From NCBI GenBank assembly GCA_964635055.1, contig CAZWMT010000020.1:1-64000 (forward strand): 64,000 nt of DNA. The letters are read 5' to 3'. How positions within the stretch are numbered: the stretch's first letter is position 1; each line of letters starts with the position of its first letter. Positions 16,350 to 24,736 of the stretch are shown here, piece by piece. The notes below the pieces were generated by a model, which did no database searches, had not been told where the DNA came from, and was given only the letters and a program-made list of their open reading frames with translations. Both the position numbers and the translations under genes were made by a program. Source of the DNA: JAEUJM01 sp964635055. Its GTDB lineage: Bacteria > Actinomycetota > Acidimicrobiia > Acidimicrobiales > DATDAH01.

Positions 16350-16406
16350 GCCGACGACGAACGGGCGCCTCGACCCTGGGGCGAGCAGTGTCAGTGGGTA
16401 CGGCGC

Positions 16407-16459
16407 GGCGAGCGAGGGACGAGCGGGCCTCGATGATCGCGACGAGCCGTCAGCCGAAG
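16407..16459. repeat. Dispersed ~53-bp intergenic repeat, copy 1
   Basis: Begins GGCGAGCGAGGGACGAGCG on the plus strand and runs to just past the pheT stop. It matches 52960-53011, just past the acyl-CoA dehydrogenase stop, at most positions. On the minus strand it lies in a 24-codon frame starting in TGATG with the pheT stop (16391-16465), which I regard as a translated spacer, not a gene. Confidence 0.5.
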
Positions 16460-16464
16460 CGCCA

Positions 16465-18822
16465 TCAACGCAGGTGGGCGCCGTGGGCGGACTCCACCGC
16501 CTCGATGAGACCGCGGCGGGCCTCGCCGACCTCGGCGTCGGTGAGCGTGCGATCGGGAGCCTGGAAGCGCAGCGCGAAGGCGAGGCTGCGCCGGCCCTCC
16601 CCCACGGCCTCGCCGCGGAAGACGTCGAAGAGGCGCACCTCGGACAGGAGGTCGCCCCCGGCCGAGCGCAGGGTGGCCTCGACCGCGCCGGCGGGCACGG
16701 CGTCGTCCACCTCGAACGCGAGGTCGATGTCGCTGGACGGGTAGCGGCTCACCTGGCGATAGGTGTGCACGCGCACAGCATCGAGCAGTGGGCCGAGCTC
16801 GAGCTCGAGCCAGGCGACGCGCCCGGCGAGGTCGTACGCGGCAGTCACCCTCGGGTCGATCTCGCCGACCAGGCCGACCCGGCGGCGGTCGGTGCCGATC
16901 ACCACCGCGGCGGTGCGGGTGGGATGCAGGCCCGGTGCGTCCTCGACCGCATCGAGCGTCACCTCGACGACTCCCAGGGCCTCGGCCAGCAGGCGCCACA
17001 CCTCGACGGCCGCCGGCGCCTCGGCCCCGGCGAGGATGACGCCCAACACCTCGCGCTCGTCCGGTAGCTGCTGCCCGTCGGGCGGCACACCGAACGTGTG
17101 GCCGATCTCGAACAGCGCCACGTCGCGGTTGCGGTGGCTCGCGTTGTACGCCACCGCGCCCAGCAGGCCCGGCCGCAACGACGGCCGCAACACCGACTCC
17201 TCGGCCGCGAGCGGGTTCGACACCGCGACGTGGGCACCGTCGAGGCCTGCCTTGACCAGGTCGTCGGGCGCCAGGAACGGGAGCGGCAACGCCTCGCTGA
17301 TGCCCAGGCCCGCGAGCGTGGCCCGCACCTTGCGCCGCTGCCGCTGGTGCTCGGTGAGGCCACCGGTGTGCACCCCCGGCGGGCGCCGCCGCGGGATGGC
17401 CGCGTACGAGTGGTGGCGGGCCACCTCTTCGATCACGTCGATCTCGGTGGCCACGTCGGGGCGGAACCCGGGGGCCACCACGTCCTGGGCGTCGCCGGCC
17501 TCCGCCACCTCGAAGCCGATGGGTCGCAGGTAACCGGCGATCTGCGCAGTGGACAGCTCGGTACCCAACATCGCGTTCACCCGTGGGGTGCGCACCACGA
17601 TCGGCGCCACCGACGGCAGGTCACCCCGGGCGTCGATGAGGCCGGGAGCCACGCTGGCGCCCGACGCGGTGGCCAGCTCACAGAAGCGGTCGAGGGCCAG
17701 ATCGATGCCGAAGGGGTCGATGCCCCGCTCGTAGCGCATCGACGCCTCGGACCGGAGGCGGAGCCGCTTGGACGTGCGGGCGATCATCGTCGACGGCCAC
17801 CAGGCCATCTCGAGCAGCACCGAGGTGGTGGCGGCCGAGATCTCGGTGGAGGCGCCACCCATCACCCCCGCGATGCCGATGGGGTTGTCGTCAGCGTCGC
17901 AGATCAGGGTGTCCTCGGCGATCACCGAGCGCTCGACATCGTCCAGGGTGACCAGGTGCTCGCCGTCGCGCGCCGCCCGCACCCGCAAGGTGCCGCCGAC
18001 GACCAGGTCGAGGTCGTAGGTGTGGTTCGGGTGGCCCAGTTCGAGCATCACGTAGTTCGACAGGTCGACCACGCTGTTGATGGGGCGCATGCCCAGCGCG
18101 GTGAGCCGGTTGGCCAACCACTGGGGCGACGTTCCCACCGAGATGTCGCGGAGCACGCGGGCACCGAAGCGACCGCAGCGGTCAGGGTCGACGATCTCGA
18201 CGCGGGCGACGCCGTCCGACGATGCACCGGACTCGGCGAACACCGGCGCCGGCAGCGCGAAGGGCACGCCGAGGCGGGCGGCGAGGTCGCGGGCGACCCC
18301 CGCCACCGACATGGCGTCGGGGCGGTTGGGGTTGATCTCCAGGTCGTAGAGCACGTCGGCGGTGACCCCGAGCGCCTCGCGCAGCGCGACGCCCGGGGTG
18401 AGCTCGCCCGACAGGATCATGATGCCGCCGGCGTCGCCGCCGAGCCCGATCTCGGCCGCCGAGCACAGCATGCCGTTCGACCACTCACCCCGGAGCTTGC
18501 GGCGGGCGATCTCCATGCCGTTGGGCATCACCGTGCCCAGGGTGGCGAGGGGCACCAGGTCGCCCACCGACATGTTGAACGCGCCGCAGCAGATCTGGAG
18601 CGCCTCGCCGTCGCCGGCGTCCACGTCGACCAACTGGATCTTGTCGGCGTCCGGGTGGCGCCGCAGGTCGAGCACCCGCGCCACCACGATGCCGTCGAGG
18701 CCCTCGCCGGTGTGCTCGATGGACTCGACGGCCATGCCGAGGTCGCTCATCGTCTCGCCGAGCGCGACGGGGTCCCCCTCGAACGGAGCGAACTCACGGA
18801 GCCAGGACAGAAGAACCTTCAT
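16465..18822 (-). CDS. pheT: Phenylalanyl-tRNA synthetase beta subunit
   Basis: Non-catalytic but tRNA-binding and editing subunit of the alpha2-beta2 enzyme. The 785-residue chain has the family order: N-terminal MKVLLSWLREFAPFEGDPVAL, the EMAP/OB-type domain (VVARVLDLRRHPDADKIQLVDVD), the B3/B4 editing domain (RPINSVVDLSNYVMLELGHPNHTYDLD), B5, the pseudo-catalytic core and a C-terminal anticodon-binding ferredoxin-like domain (YPSSDIDLAFEVDDAVPAG...ALRFQAPDRTLTD). Length is typical. It overlaps pheS by one base (TGATG), consistent with equal synthesis. Confidence 0.97.
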   Translation of the reverse strand: MKVLLSWLREFAPFEGDPVALGETMSDLGMAVESIEHTGEGLDGIVVARVLDLRRHPDADKIQLVDVDAGDGEALQICCGAFNMSVGDLVPLATLGTVMPNGMEIARRKLRGEWSNGMLCSAAEIGLGGDAGGIMILSGELTPGVALREALGVTADVLYDLEINPNRPDAMSVAGVARDLAARLGVPFALPAPVFAESGASSDGVARVEIVDPDRCGRFGARVLRDISVGTSPQWLANRLTALGMRPINSVVDLSNYVMLELGHPNHTYDLDLVVGGTLRVRAARDGEHLVTLDDVERSVIAEDTLICDADDNPIGIAGVMGGASTEISAATTSVLLEMAWWPSTMIARTSKRLRLRSEASMRYERGIDPFGIDLALDRFCELATASGASVAPGLIDARGDLPSVAPIVVRTPRVNAMLGTELSTAQIAGYLRPIGFEVAEAGDAQDVVAPGFRPDVATEIDVIEEVARHHSYAAIPRRRPPGVHTGGLTEHQRQRRKVRATLAGLGISEALPLPFLAPDDLVKAGLDGAHVAVSNPLAAEESVLRPSLRPGLLGAVAYNASHRNRDVALFEIGHTFGVPPDGQQLPDEREVLGVILAGAEAPAAVEVWRLLAEALGVVEVTLDAVEDAPGLHPTRTAAVVIGTDRRRVGLVGEIDPRVTAAYDLAGRVAWLELELGPLLDAVRVHTYRQVSRYPSSDIDLAFEVDDAVPAGAVEATLRSAGGDLLSEVRLFDVFRGEAVGEGRRSLAFALRFQAPDRTLTDAEVGEARRGLIEAVESAHGAHLR

Positions 18823-19859
18823 CAGAACTGCTTCAGGAAGCGGATGTCGTTGGTGAACAGCTCGCGGATGTCGTTGATGCCGTAGCGGTTCATCGACAGG
18901 CGGTCGGTGCCGAAGCCGAACGCGAATCCCGACCACTCCTCGGGGTCGTACCCCACGTTGGCGAACACGTTGGGGTGCACCATCCCACAGCCGCCCAGCT
19001 CCATCCATCCGGTGCGCCCGCAGGTCTGGCAGCCCTCGCCCAGGCAGAACAGGCAATTGATGTCGTACTCGGCAGAGGGCTCGGTGAACGGGAAGTACGA
19101 CGGTCGCAGGCGGGAGTGGATGGCCCCACCGAAGTAGGCGGTGGTGAAGGCCTCGAGGGTGCCGGCCAGGTCGGCGAAGCTGATGCCGCGGTCGACCACC
19201 AGGCCCTCGATCTGGTGGAAGACCGGCATGTGGCTGGCGTCGGCGGTGTCGCGCCGGTACACCCGCCCCGGCATGATCGAGTAGATCGGCGGGGGGCCGC
19301 CCTCCATCACCCGGATCTGGACCGGCGAGGTGTGCGTGCGCAGCACCGTGCTCTCCGGAGGGCCGAGATCGACATAGAGCGTGTCCCACATGCTGCGGGC
19401 GGGGTGGGACTCGGGGATGTTGAGGGCCTGGAAGTTGTACCAGTCCGTCTCCACCTCGGGGCCCTCGGACACCGTGAAGCCCATGCCCACGAAGACGTCC
19501 TCGAGGCGGTCGTGGGTCTGGGTCACCAGGTGCAGGTGGCCGAGCTGGCGCTCGGCGATGGTCTCGGTGAGGTCGAGGCGCTCGGCATCGAGCCGACGGG
19601 TGTACTCCTCGGCATCGAGGGTGGCCCGCCGGGCATCCAGCGCGGCCTGCACCTGGGCGTTGACGTCGTTGAGGGCACGTCCCGCGGCGCGCCGCTCGTC
19701 CTCGTCGAGGTCGCGCAGGCCCCGCTTCAGCTCGCCGAGGGCGGACTTCTTCCCGAGCAACTCGTAGGCGAGCGTGTCGAGCTCGTCCAACGACGCCGCC
19801 GCGGCGACGCGCTGCTCGGCCTGATCGCCGATCTGGGTGAGCTGCTCGATCATCGACAC
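18822..19859 (-). CDS. pheS: Phenylalanyl-tRNA synthetase alpha subunit
   Basis: Catalytic subunit. The 345-residue class II synthetase has an N-terminal coiled coil (~1-90), motif 1 region with FVGMGFTVSEGPEVETDWYNF, HPARSMWDTLY, motif 2 (RVYRRDTADASHMPVFHQIEGL) and motif 3 (GFAFGFGTDRLSMNRYGI). Between PFTEPSAEYD and GGCGMVHPNVF it carries CLFCLGEGCQTCGRTG, a CxxC...CxxC insert absent from E. coli PheS but found in other lineages; it probably binds zinc or is a knuckle. ATG at 19859 or two codons later; no clear Shine-Dalgarno sequence. Confidence 0.97.
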   Translation of the reverse strand: MSMIEQLTQIGDQAEQRVAAAASLDELDTLAYELLGKKSALGELKRGLRDLDEDERRAAGRALNDVNAQVQAALDARRATLDAEEYTRRLDAERLDLTETIAERQLGHLHLVTQTHDRLEDVFVGMGFTVSEGPEVETDWYNFQALNIPESHPARSMWDTLYVDLGPPESTVLRTHTSPVQIRVMEGGPPPIYSIMPGRVYRRDTADASHMPVFHQIEGLVVDRGISFADLAGTLEAFTTAYFGGAIHSRLRPSYFPFTEPSAEYDINCLFCLGEGCQTCGRTGWMELGGCGMVHPNVFANVGYDPEEWSGFAFGFGTDRLSMNRYGINDIRELFTNDIRFLKQF

Positions 19860-19895
19860 CGGCTGGTCGGCCTCCTCGGCGGGCGGGACGCACCG

Positions 19896-19901
19896 ACGAT
19901 A
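19896..19901 (-). promoter_or_regulatory. Possible -10 element for pheST
   Basis: TATCGT on the minus strand, about 36 bp before the pheS ATG, in a 126-bp gap with no other gene. No good -35 is seen. Spacing implies a short leader of roughly 30 nt. Confidence 0.3.
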
Positions 19902-19985
19902 GTGAGCGCTGGCCGCCGGTCGTTCATCGACCGCAAGGCTACGAGCCGGTGGCGACGATTCCCGGTGAGTTCCTCCCGTCCTGGT

Positions 19986-21062
19986 CTACCGCCGGCGGTC
20001 GGGGTCGAACGAGAGGCCGTGGGTGCGGAGGCGGGCGAAGGGGTAGAGGCTCTGGCGCCACCAGGTGCCGACCAACGAGCCGGGGCGGCCGCTGTGCTCG
20101 AGGGGGAACGACCGGTCGTGGATCCCGGTGGTCGGGTACTCGTGGTCGTCGGCGTAGCGGGTGCCGAACAGGTAGTCCCAGCAGGCCAGGATCACACCGA
20201 AGTTCGTGTCGATGTGCTCGGCCGCCGCCGAGTGGTGCACCCGGTGGGCCTGCGGCGAGATGACGAGGAAGCGAGCCGGCCCGAGGTTCGTGCGGATGTT
20301 GGCGTGGATGAAGGCGCCCACGTAGATCGACAGGAACGCCAGCGCCGCCGCGGCGTCCGAGTCCAGGCCGAGGACGCGGGCCGGAACGAAGACCAGGGTC
20401 GCCGTGATCAGGGTCTCGACCACGTGCTGGCGGCTGTCCGACAGCACGTTCATCTGCTCCTGGCTGTGGTGCACGGCATGGAACGACCAGAGGGCCGGGA
20501 CCTTGTGGTGGAGGTAGTGGCTCGTCCATCCCATCAGGTCGGTGACCGCCAGCGCGAGAACGGGAAGCCCCCAGACACCGAGCTCTCGCTGCAGGTCGAG
20601 GCTCCAATCGCCGGCGACGGCGGCGTACGCCCCGTCGAGCACCACGAGGTACGCGGTCACCACGGTGACGGCCAGCAGGGTGTTGGCGAGGAACCACACG
20701 AGGTCCTGACCCATCCCGACCGACACCGCGGCCAACTCGGGCCGGGCGGGGAAGCGCCGTTCGAGCACCACCAGCCCGACCAGGAAGGCCCAGTAGTACG
20801 GGTTGGTCACCACCGCCCACCACGCCTCGGCGGCGCCGGTCGCCGCCGAGGCGAGCCACGATCCGGCCCCGTCCACCGCCCCCGTGCCGACGTCGACACG
20901 GAGGATCGACGTCGCCAGCAGCGCGACCACGAACGCCGAGGCGCCGGAGACCACCAGCACGATCGCTCCGCCGGCGGGCGTTGCGCCCTCGGCTCGGCTC
21001 GGTGTCCAGGGGTCACCGGCCCGTGGGTGGTCGACAGCGGTGGGGAAGCGTCCACGATCCAT
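19986..21062 (-). CDS. Membrane fatty acid hydroxylase / sterol desaturase family protein
   Basis: A 358-residue integral membrane protein of the fatty acid hydroxylase superfamily, which uses a di-iron site held by histidines. The clusters are H182-x-x-HH (HYLHH), H195-x-x-HH (HAVHH) and H273-x-x-HH (HRVHH). Hydrophobic segments lie near residues 33-53, 90-100, 120-143, 163-178 and 215-250. The substrate may be a sterol, carotenoid or lipid acyl chain; sequence does not say which. The frame continues upstream, but MDRGRFPTAV at 21062 begins after the tandem repeat at 21097-21130, so I start there. Convergent or co-directional neighbours give no functional hint. Confidence 0.88.
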   Translation of the reverse strand: MDRGRFPTAVDHPRAGDPWTPSRAEGATPAGGAIVLVVSGASAFVVALLATSILRVDVGTGAVDGAGSWLASAATGAAEAWWAVVTNPYYWAFLVGLVVLERRFPARPELAAVSVGMGQDLVWFLANTLLAVTVVTAYLVVLDGAYAAVAGDWSLDLQRELGVWGLPVLALAVTDLMGWTSHYLHHKVPALWSFHAVHHSQEQMNVLSDSRQHVVETLITATLVFVPARVLGLDSDAAAALAFLSIYVGAFIHANIRTNLGPARFLVISPQAHRVHHSAAAEHIDTNFGVILACWDYLFGTRYADDHEYPTTGIHDRSFPLEHSGRPGSLVGTWWRQSLYPFARLRTHGLSFDPDRRR

Positions 21063-21096
21063 CGGGCGATGGTGCGCGGCCGTCCTGAGAGCGATC

Positions 21097-21130
21097 TGAG
21101 GGTTCGGTGAGGGTTCGCTGAGGTTCTCGG
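21097..21130 (+). repeat. Three tandem 11-bp repeats upstream of the hydroxylase gene
   Basis: TGAGGGTTCGG, TGAGGGTTCGC and a weaker TGAGGTTCTCGG follow head to tail, 35-68 bp before the hydroxylase start. The 11-bp period (one helix turn) and GTTC core resemble direct-repeat sites of OmpR-type response regulators, for example actinobacterial PHO boxes. Confidence 0.5.
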
Positions 21131-21132
21131 CG

Positions 21133-21933
21133 CTACCGGGCGCGCCGCTGGCGCGCCGCCTCGAAGCACAGCACCGCGCCGGCCGCGGCGACGTTGAGCG
21201 ATTCGGCCCGCCCGTCGATCGGGATGGACACCACCTGGTCGACGGCTGCCGAGACGTCTGGGGGCAGGCCCGCGGCCTCGTTGCCGAGCACCAGGGCCAC
21301 CGCACCGGTCAGGTCGTGACGGTCGTACGCCGACGGGGCGGCGGCGTCGGTGCCGACCACCGTCATGCCGGCATCGTGCAGCTCACCGAGCACCGCGACG
21401 CCGTCGTCGACGAGGGCGACGGGGAGGTGGAACAGCGCCCCCACCGACGCCCGCACGCACTTCGGGTTGAACACGTCGGCGCTGTGGCCACTGACCACCA
21501 CCCCACCGGCCCCGGATGCTTCGGCCGTCCGCAACAGCGTGCCCACGTTGCCCGGGTCGCGGAGATCGTGGAGGACCACCACCGGCCGGGGCCGCTCGCC
21601 CTGCGGGTCAGCGGCTGCGATCACCACGGAGAGGTCGGCGTCGCACCACGGCGCCACGGCCAGGACGGGCTGCGGGGAGACGGCGTCGGTGACCCGCGCC
21701 AGGGTGCCGGGCTCGAGTTGGTGGACCGGGCTGCCCGCGGCACGGGCCCGCTCGACGAGCGCAGCGTCCACGCCCGCCTCCACGAAGACCTCGTCGAGGG
21801 CGAGGCCGGCATCGAGCGCGGCGCCCACCACGTGGGGGCCCTCCAGCACGAAGGCGCGCTCCGCGGTGCGCTCACGGCGGCGGCGGGCCAGACGCCGGGC
21901 CCGCTGCACCCGCGGGTTGCGCGCCGACAACAT
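21133..21933 (-). CDS. TrmH/SpoU-family RNA methyltransferase
   Basis: A 266-residue SPOUT enzyme that 2'-O-methylates rRNA or tRNA using S-adenosylmethionine. It has an N-terminal substrate-binding domain (NPRVQRARRLARRRRERTAERAFVLEGPHVV, residues 6-36) and the knotted C-terminal domain with the three SpoU motifs: LHDLRDPGNVGTLLRTAEASG, VALVLGNEAAGLPPDV and SIPIDGRAESLNVAAAGAVLCFEA. It occupies the position of tsnR beside rplT in other actinobacteria and is probably part of that transcript, 56 nt after rplT. The precise target nucleotide is not evident. Confidence 0.93.
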   Translation of the reverse strand: MLSARNPRVQRARRLARRRRERTAERAFVLEGPHVVGAALDAGLALDEVFVEAGVDAALVERARAAGSPVHQLEPGTLARVTDAVSPQPVLAVAPWCDADLSVVIAAADPQGERPRPVVVLHDLRDPGNVGTLLRTAEASGAGGVVVSGHSADVFNPKCVRASVGALFHLPVALVDDGVAVLGELHDAGMTVVGTDAAAPSAYDRHDLTGAVALVLGNEAAGLPPDVSAAVDQVVSIPIDGRAESLNVAAAGAVLCFEAARQRRAR

Positions 21934-21989
21934 GGTCAGGGTCGGGCGCTCCGTCGTGGGACGCCGGCCGGCACCGACCGGCAGGTGGC

Positions 21990-22361
21990 TCAGCCCGCCG
22001 CGGCGGCCTGGGTGGCCTCGTCGGCCACCTTCACCAGCGCGCTGAACGCGCCCGCGTCGGTGACGGCGAGATCGGCGAGCACCTTGCGGTCCACCTCGAC
22101 CTCGGCCAGGCGCAGACCCGAGACGAACCGGCTGTAGGTGGTGCCGTTCTGGCGGCAGGCGGCGTTGATCCGCTGGATCCAGAGCTTGCGGAACTCGCCC
22201 TTGCGTGCCCGGCGATCGCGGTACGCGTACTGCAGCGAATGCATGACCTGCTCGTTGGCGGCACGGTAGCTACGGCTCTTGTTGCCGTAGTAGCCCTTGG
22301 CCCGCTCGAGGGTGGCGCGGCGGTGCTTCTTCGAGTGGACGGCGCGCTTGACTCTGGCCAT
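21990..22361 (-). CDS. rplT: 50S ribosomal protein L20
   Basis: Binds 23S rRNA early in large-subunit assembly. The 123-residue protein is basic at the N-terminus with the signature KKHRRATLERAKGYYGNKSRSYRAANEQV (in part: KGYYGNKSRSYRAANEQV) and the C-terminal globular half (WIQRINAACRQNGTTYSRFV). Length and sequence are typical. It is third in infC-rpmI-rplT with a 60-nt gap after rpmI, and in several bacteria L20 feeds back on this operon. Confidence 0.98.
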   Translation of the reverse strand: MARVKRAVHSKKHRRATLERAKGYYGNKSRSYRAANEQVMHSLQYAYRDRRARKGEFRKLWIQRINAACRQNGTTYSRFVSGLRLAEVEVDRKVLADLAVTDAGAFSALVKVADEATQAAAAG

Positions 22362-22421
22362 CGGGGGGTCCTTTCAGAGGGGAGGTGTCGGACGGACGGC
22401 GCGTGGCGCCGAGACGGGGAG

Positions 22422-22619
22422 TTACCGAAGGCCGAGCTGGCGCTTCACGTGGGCGCGGTCGCCACCGGTCACCTCGGTCTCACCGGCCAGCCGGCGGGTG
22501 CGACGGGACGACTTCTTCTCGAGGATGTGGGCCCGGTACGCCTTGCGGCGCATGATCTTGCCGGATCCGGTCACCTTGAAGCGCTTGGCCGCACCTCGGT
22601 GGGTCTTCATCTTGGGCAT
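22422..22619 (-). CDS. rpmI: 50S ribosomal protein L35
   Basis: A 65-residue basic ribosomal protein with the standard start MPKMKTHRGAAKRFKVTGSGK and the middle RRKAYRAHILEKKSSRRTRRL. It lies 22 nt after infC and before rplT, the order conserved in nearly all bacteria. Confidence 0.98.
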   Translation of the reverse strand: MPKMKTHRGAAKRFKVTGSGKIMRRKAYRAHILEKKSSRRTRRLAGETEVTGGDRAHVKRQLGLR

Positions 22620-22641
22620 GTCGTCTCCGTGGCTTCGTGAG

Positions 22642-23367
<726 letters not shown>

Positions 23368-23373
23368 GGCCGA

Positions 23374-23397
23374 TCACTGCTCAATGCGCAACTCCTT
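23374..23397 (-). promoter_or_regulatory. Strong Shine-Dalgarno with AUU-Glu-Gln-stop upstream of infC
   Basis: AAGGAG (23392-23397) is followed after 6 nt by AUU GAG CAG UGA (23385-23374), in frame with infC. The next sense codons lead to AUA at 23367. AUU is the infC start in E. coli, yet here it opens only a three-codon frame. It may be a leader minicistron that delivers ribosomes to the AUA. Confidence 0.5.
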
Positions 23398-23429
23398 GAT
23401 TGTGGCGTCTTCTTGATTCTGGCGTCTTC
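23396..23429. repeat. Tandem 17-bp direct repeat in the infC leader
   Basis: TTGATTGTGGCGTCTTC (23396-23412) and TTGATTCTGGCGTCTTC (23413-23429), differing at one base, lie directly before the infC Shine-Dalgarno. On the RNA each reads GAAGACGCCASAAUCAA. Confidence 0.7.
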
Positions 23430-23479
23430 GGGTGAAGCGGGATTGCGTCGACCGCCTGCGAATCGTGCCCCACGGGGGC

Positions 23480-23521
23480 CGAAAAGCACAAGAGGCGGAC
23501 GCCGGAGAGCCGACGTCCGCC
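23480..23521 (-). terminator. Intrinsic terminator inside the infC leader (attenuator candidate)
   Basis: On the minus strand GGCGGACG...CGTCCGCC (arms 23514-23521 and 23494-23501) forms an 8-bp stem followed at once by TCTTGTGCTTTT. No gene lies upstream on this strand before the divergent promoter at 23649, so the terminator sits between the infC promoter and infC. This is the arrangement of a transcription attenuator. Confidence 0.6.
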
Positions 23522-23647
23522 GACCGACCGGGAAGCCCGGCCGGGTGACGATCGATCGACCCGACGCACGTTCGAGGCGACACGTCGCCCCGGAGTGGCC
23601 GGGTGGGGGCGCAGAACGACCCCGCTTTCCGTGTTCAGTTGTGCGCC

Positions 23648-23654
23648 TACACTA
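23648..23654. promoter_or_regulatory. Overlapping divergent -10 elements (infC operon and DUF1844 gene)
   Basis: The sequence CTACACTA gives TACACT on the plus strand (23648-23653) and TAGTGT on the minus strand (23649-23654). The plus copy is 7 nt before an ATG (leaderless); the minus copy would start the infC message near 23642 with a leader of about 275 nt. The two promoters would compete for polymerase. Confidence 0.5.
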
Positions 23655-23660
23655 CCAGCC

Positions 23661-23699
23661 ATGACCCCGGTTCCGACAGGTGGACGGCGCGTGCGATGA
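23661..23699 (+). other. 12-codon leader frame before the DUF1844 gene
   Basis: ATG at 23661 opens MTPVPTGGRRVR and ends at a TGA that overlaps the start of the next gene (ATGA). A TACACT -10 lies 7 nt before this ATG, so a ribosome would enter at the leader codon and reinitiate on the DUF1844 gene, which has only a weak Shine-Dalgarno of its own. Confidence 0.4.
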
Positions 23700-24196
23700 G
23701 CAGTCTGTGGACACCCGGCGGCGAGGTCCCGGTCGACCGCGACGCCCCACGAGAGTCACCGCGGGAGGCCCCGCCGGGGCCCGAGGGCGGCATCGACCCG
23801 GACGAGTTGCTGGCCACGATCCTGTCGAGCATCCCCGAGGACCAGCGCGCCGAGTTCCGGGCGGCCTTCGACGAGCTCACCGACGAGGAGCGCACCAACT
23901 ACCTGCAGGCCATGCTGCAACGGGCCGACGTCCAGCGACAGGTGGTCGAGTCGCCCGTCGAGCTACAGGTCGCCAACCACGCGGCCGGGCTCTTCGAGCT
24001 GGCTGCGCTGCACCTGCAGCACCCACCACCGAACCTGCCCGAGGCGAAGCTGGCCATCGACGCTCTGGCCGGCCTGCTCACCGGGGTAGCGGGACGTCTC
24101 GGCGAGCACGAGCCCGAGCTCAAGGCCATGCTCACCCAGATCCAGTTGGCCTTCGTCCAGGTCCAGGGTGCAGCGGCGGAGGCCTCCGACGGCTGA
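23696..24196 (+). CDS. DUF1844-containing protein
   Basis: A 166-residue soluble acidic protein. Residues ~1-45 are Pro/Glu/Gly-rich and probably disordered. The C-terminal half carries the DUF1844 pattern: LFELAALHLQHPPPNLPEAK, LAIDALAGLLTGVAGRLGEHE and LKAMLTQIQLAFVQVQ, a helical domain found beside infC in other actinobacteria. Function is unknown. The start is ATG 23696, overlapping the 12-codon leader frame. It is divergent from infC and shares a promoter element with it, so the two are likely linked in expression. Confidence 0.8.
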   Translation: MSSLWTPGGEVPVDRDAPRESPREAPPGPEGGIDPDELLATILSSIPEDQRAEFRAAFDELTDEERTNYLQAMLQRADVQRQVVESPVELQVANHAAGLFELAALHLQHPPPNLPEAKLAIDALAGLLTGVAGRLGEHEPELKAMLTQIQLAFVQVQGAAAEASDG

Positions 24197-24644
24197 CCTG
24201 TTCGCCGACGGCCGCGGGTTCTTCGAGGCGGTCGCCGAGATCGTCCCCAGCCTGCTGGACGGCCAGCCCCGCGATCACGGCCTGAAGGCCACGGGTTGGA
24301 GCGTGAAGGTGTGGTTCGACGAGCCCCGTGAGCACTACGAGGTGCAGTGGCTCAACGGGCGCGACGTGGAGGTCGGGTTCCATGCCGAGCACCGCGACGA
24401 GGCCCGGAACGAGGCGGTGCTGGCGGCGTTCGCCCGAGCCGAGTCGGCATGGCGTGAGGCGCTGGGCGACGAGCCGGTGGCGGGTCGGTTCGTGGGGGGC
24501 CGCCCCGAGCACTGGCGACGCGTCAGTGAGGTGTGGGAGGCGGCCGACCTGTCGTCGGTCGACCTGGCCATGGAGGCCGCCGATCGCCTGGCCGCCTACA
24601 CCGAGGCCCTCGAGCCCCTCCGCAAGTCGTCGTCGCGGTCTTAG
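24168..24644 (+). CDS. Uncharacterised protein downstream of DUF1844
   Basis: I do not recognise this 158-residue protein. It is soluble, with no signal or membrane segment, rich in Glu, Ala, Arg and Trp (SVKVWFDEPREHYEVQWLNG, AESAWREAL, HWRRVSEVWEAAD). The first half looks beta-rich and the second helical. The best start is a GTG at 24168, inside the end of the DUF1844 gene (29-nt overlap), so translation is probably coupled; a later start is possible. Convergent with the acetyltransferase at 24737. Confidence 0.7.
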   Translation: MQRRRPPTADLFADGRGFFEAVAEIVPSLLDGQPRDHGLKATGWSVKVWFDEPREHYEVQWLNGRDVEVGFHAEHRDEARNEAVLAAFARAESAWREALGDEPVAGRFVGGRPEHWRRVSEVWEAADLSSVDLAMEAADRLAAYTEALEPLRKSSSRS

Positions 24645-24736
24645 CGCGCAGCATCGCCGCAGGGCTCAGCCACGCCCGCGACCACGGGCGGCGGCGCACG
24701 CTCCGCGAGCGCGGCCGGGGTCCGTGGGTCAGTGGA

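Noticed and set aside
16391..16465. A 24-codon frame after pheT as a gene
   Set aside because: Starts in TGATG with the pheT stop, but most of it is the dispersed repeat, and it ends far from the next start.
23680..24285. A second frame over the DUF1844 gene
   Set aside because: It is Arg-rich and shares no family; the DUF1844 frame has the recognisable domain and a coupled leader.
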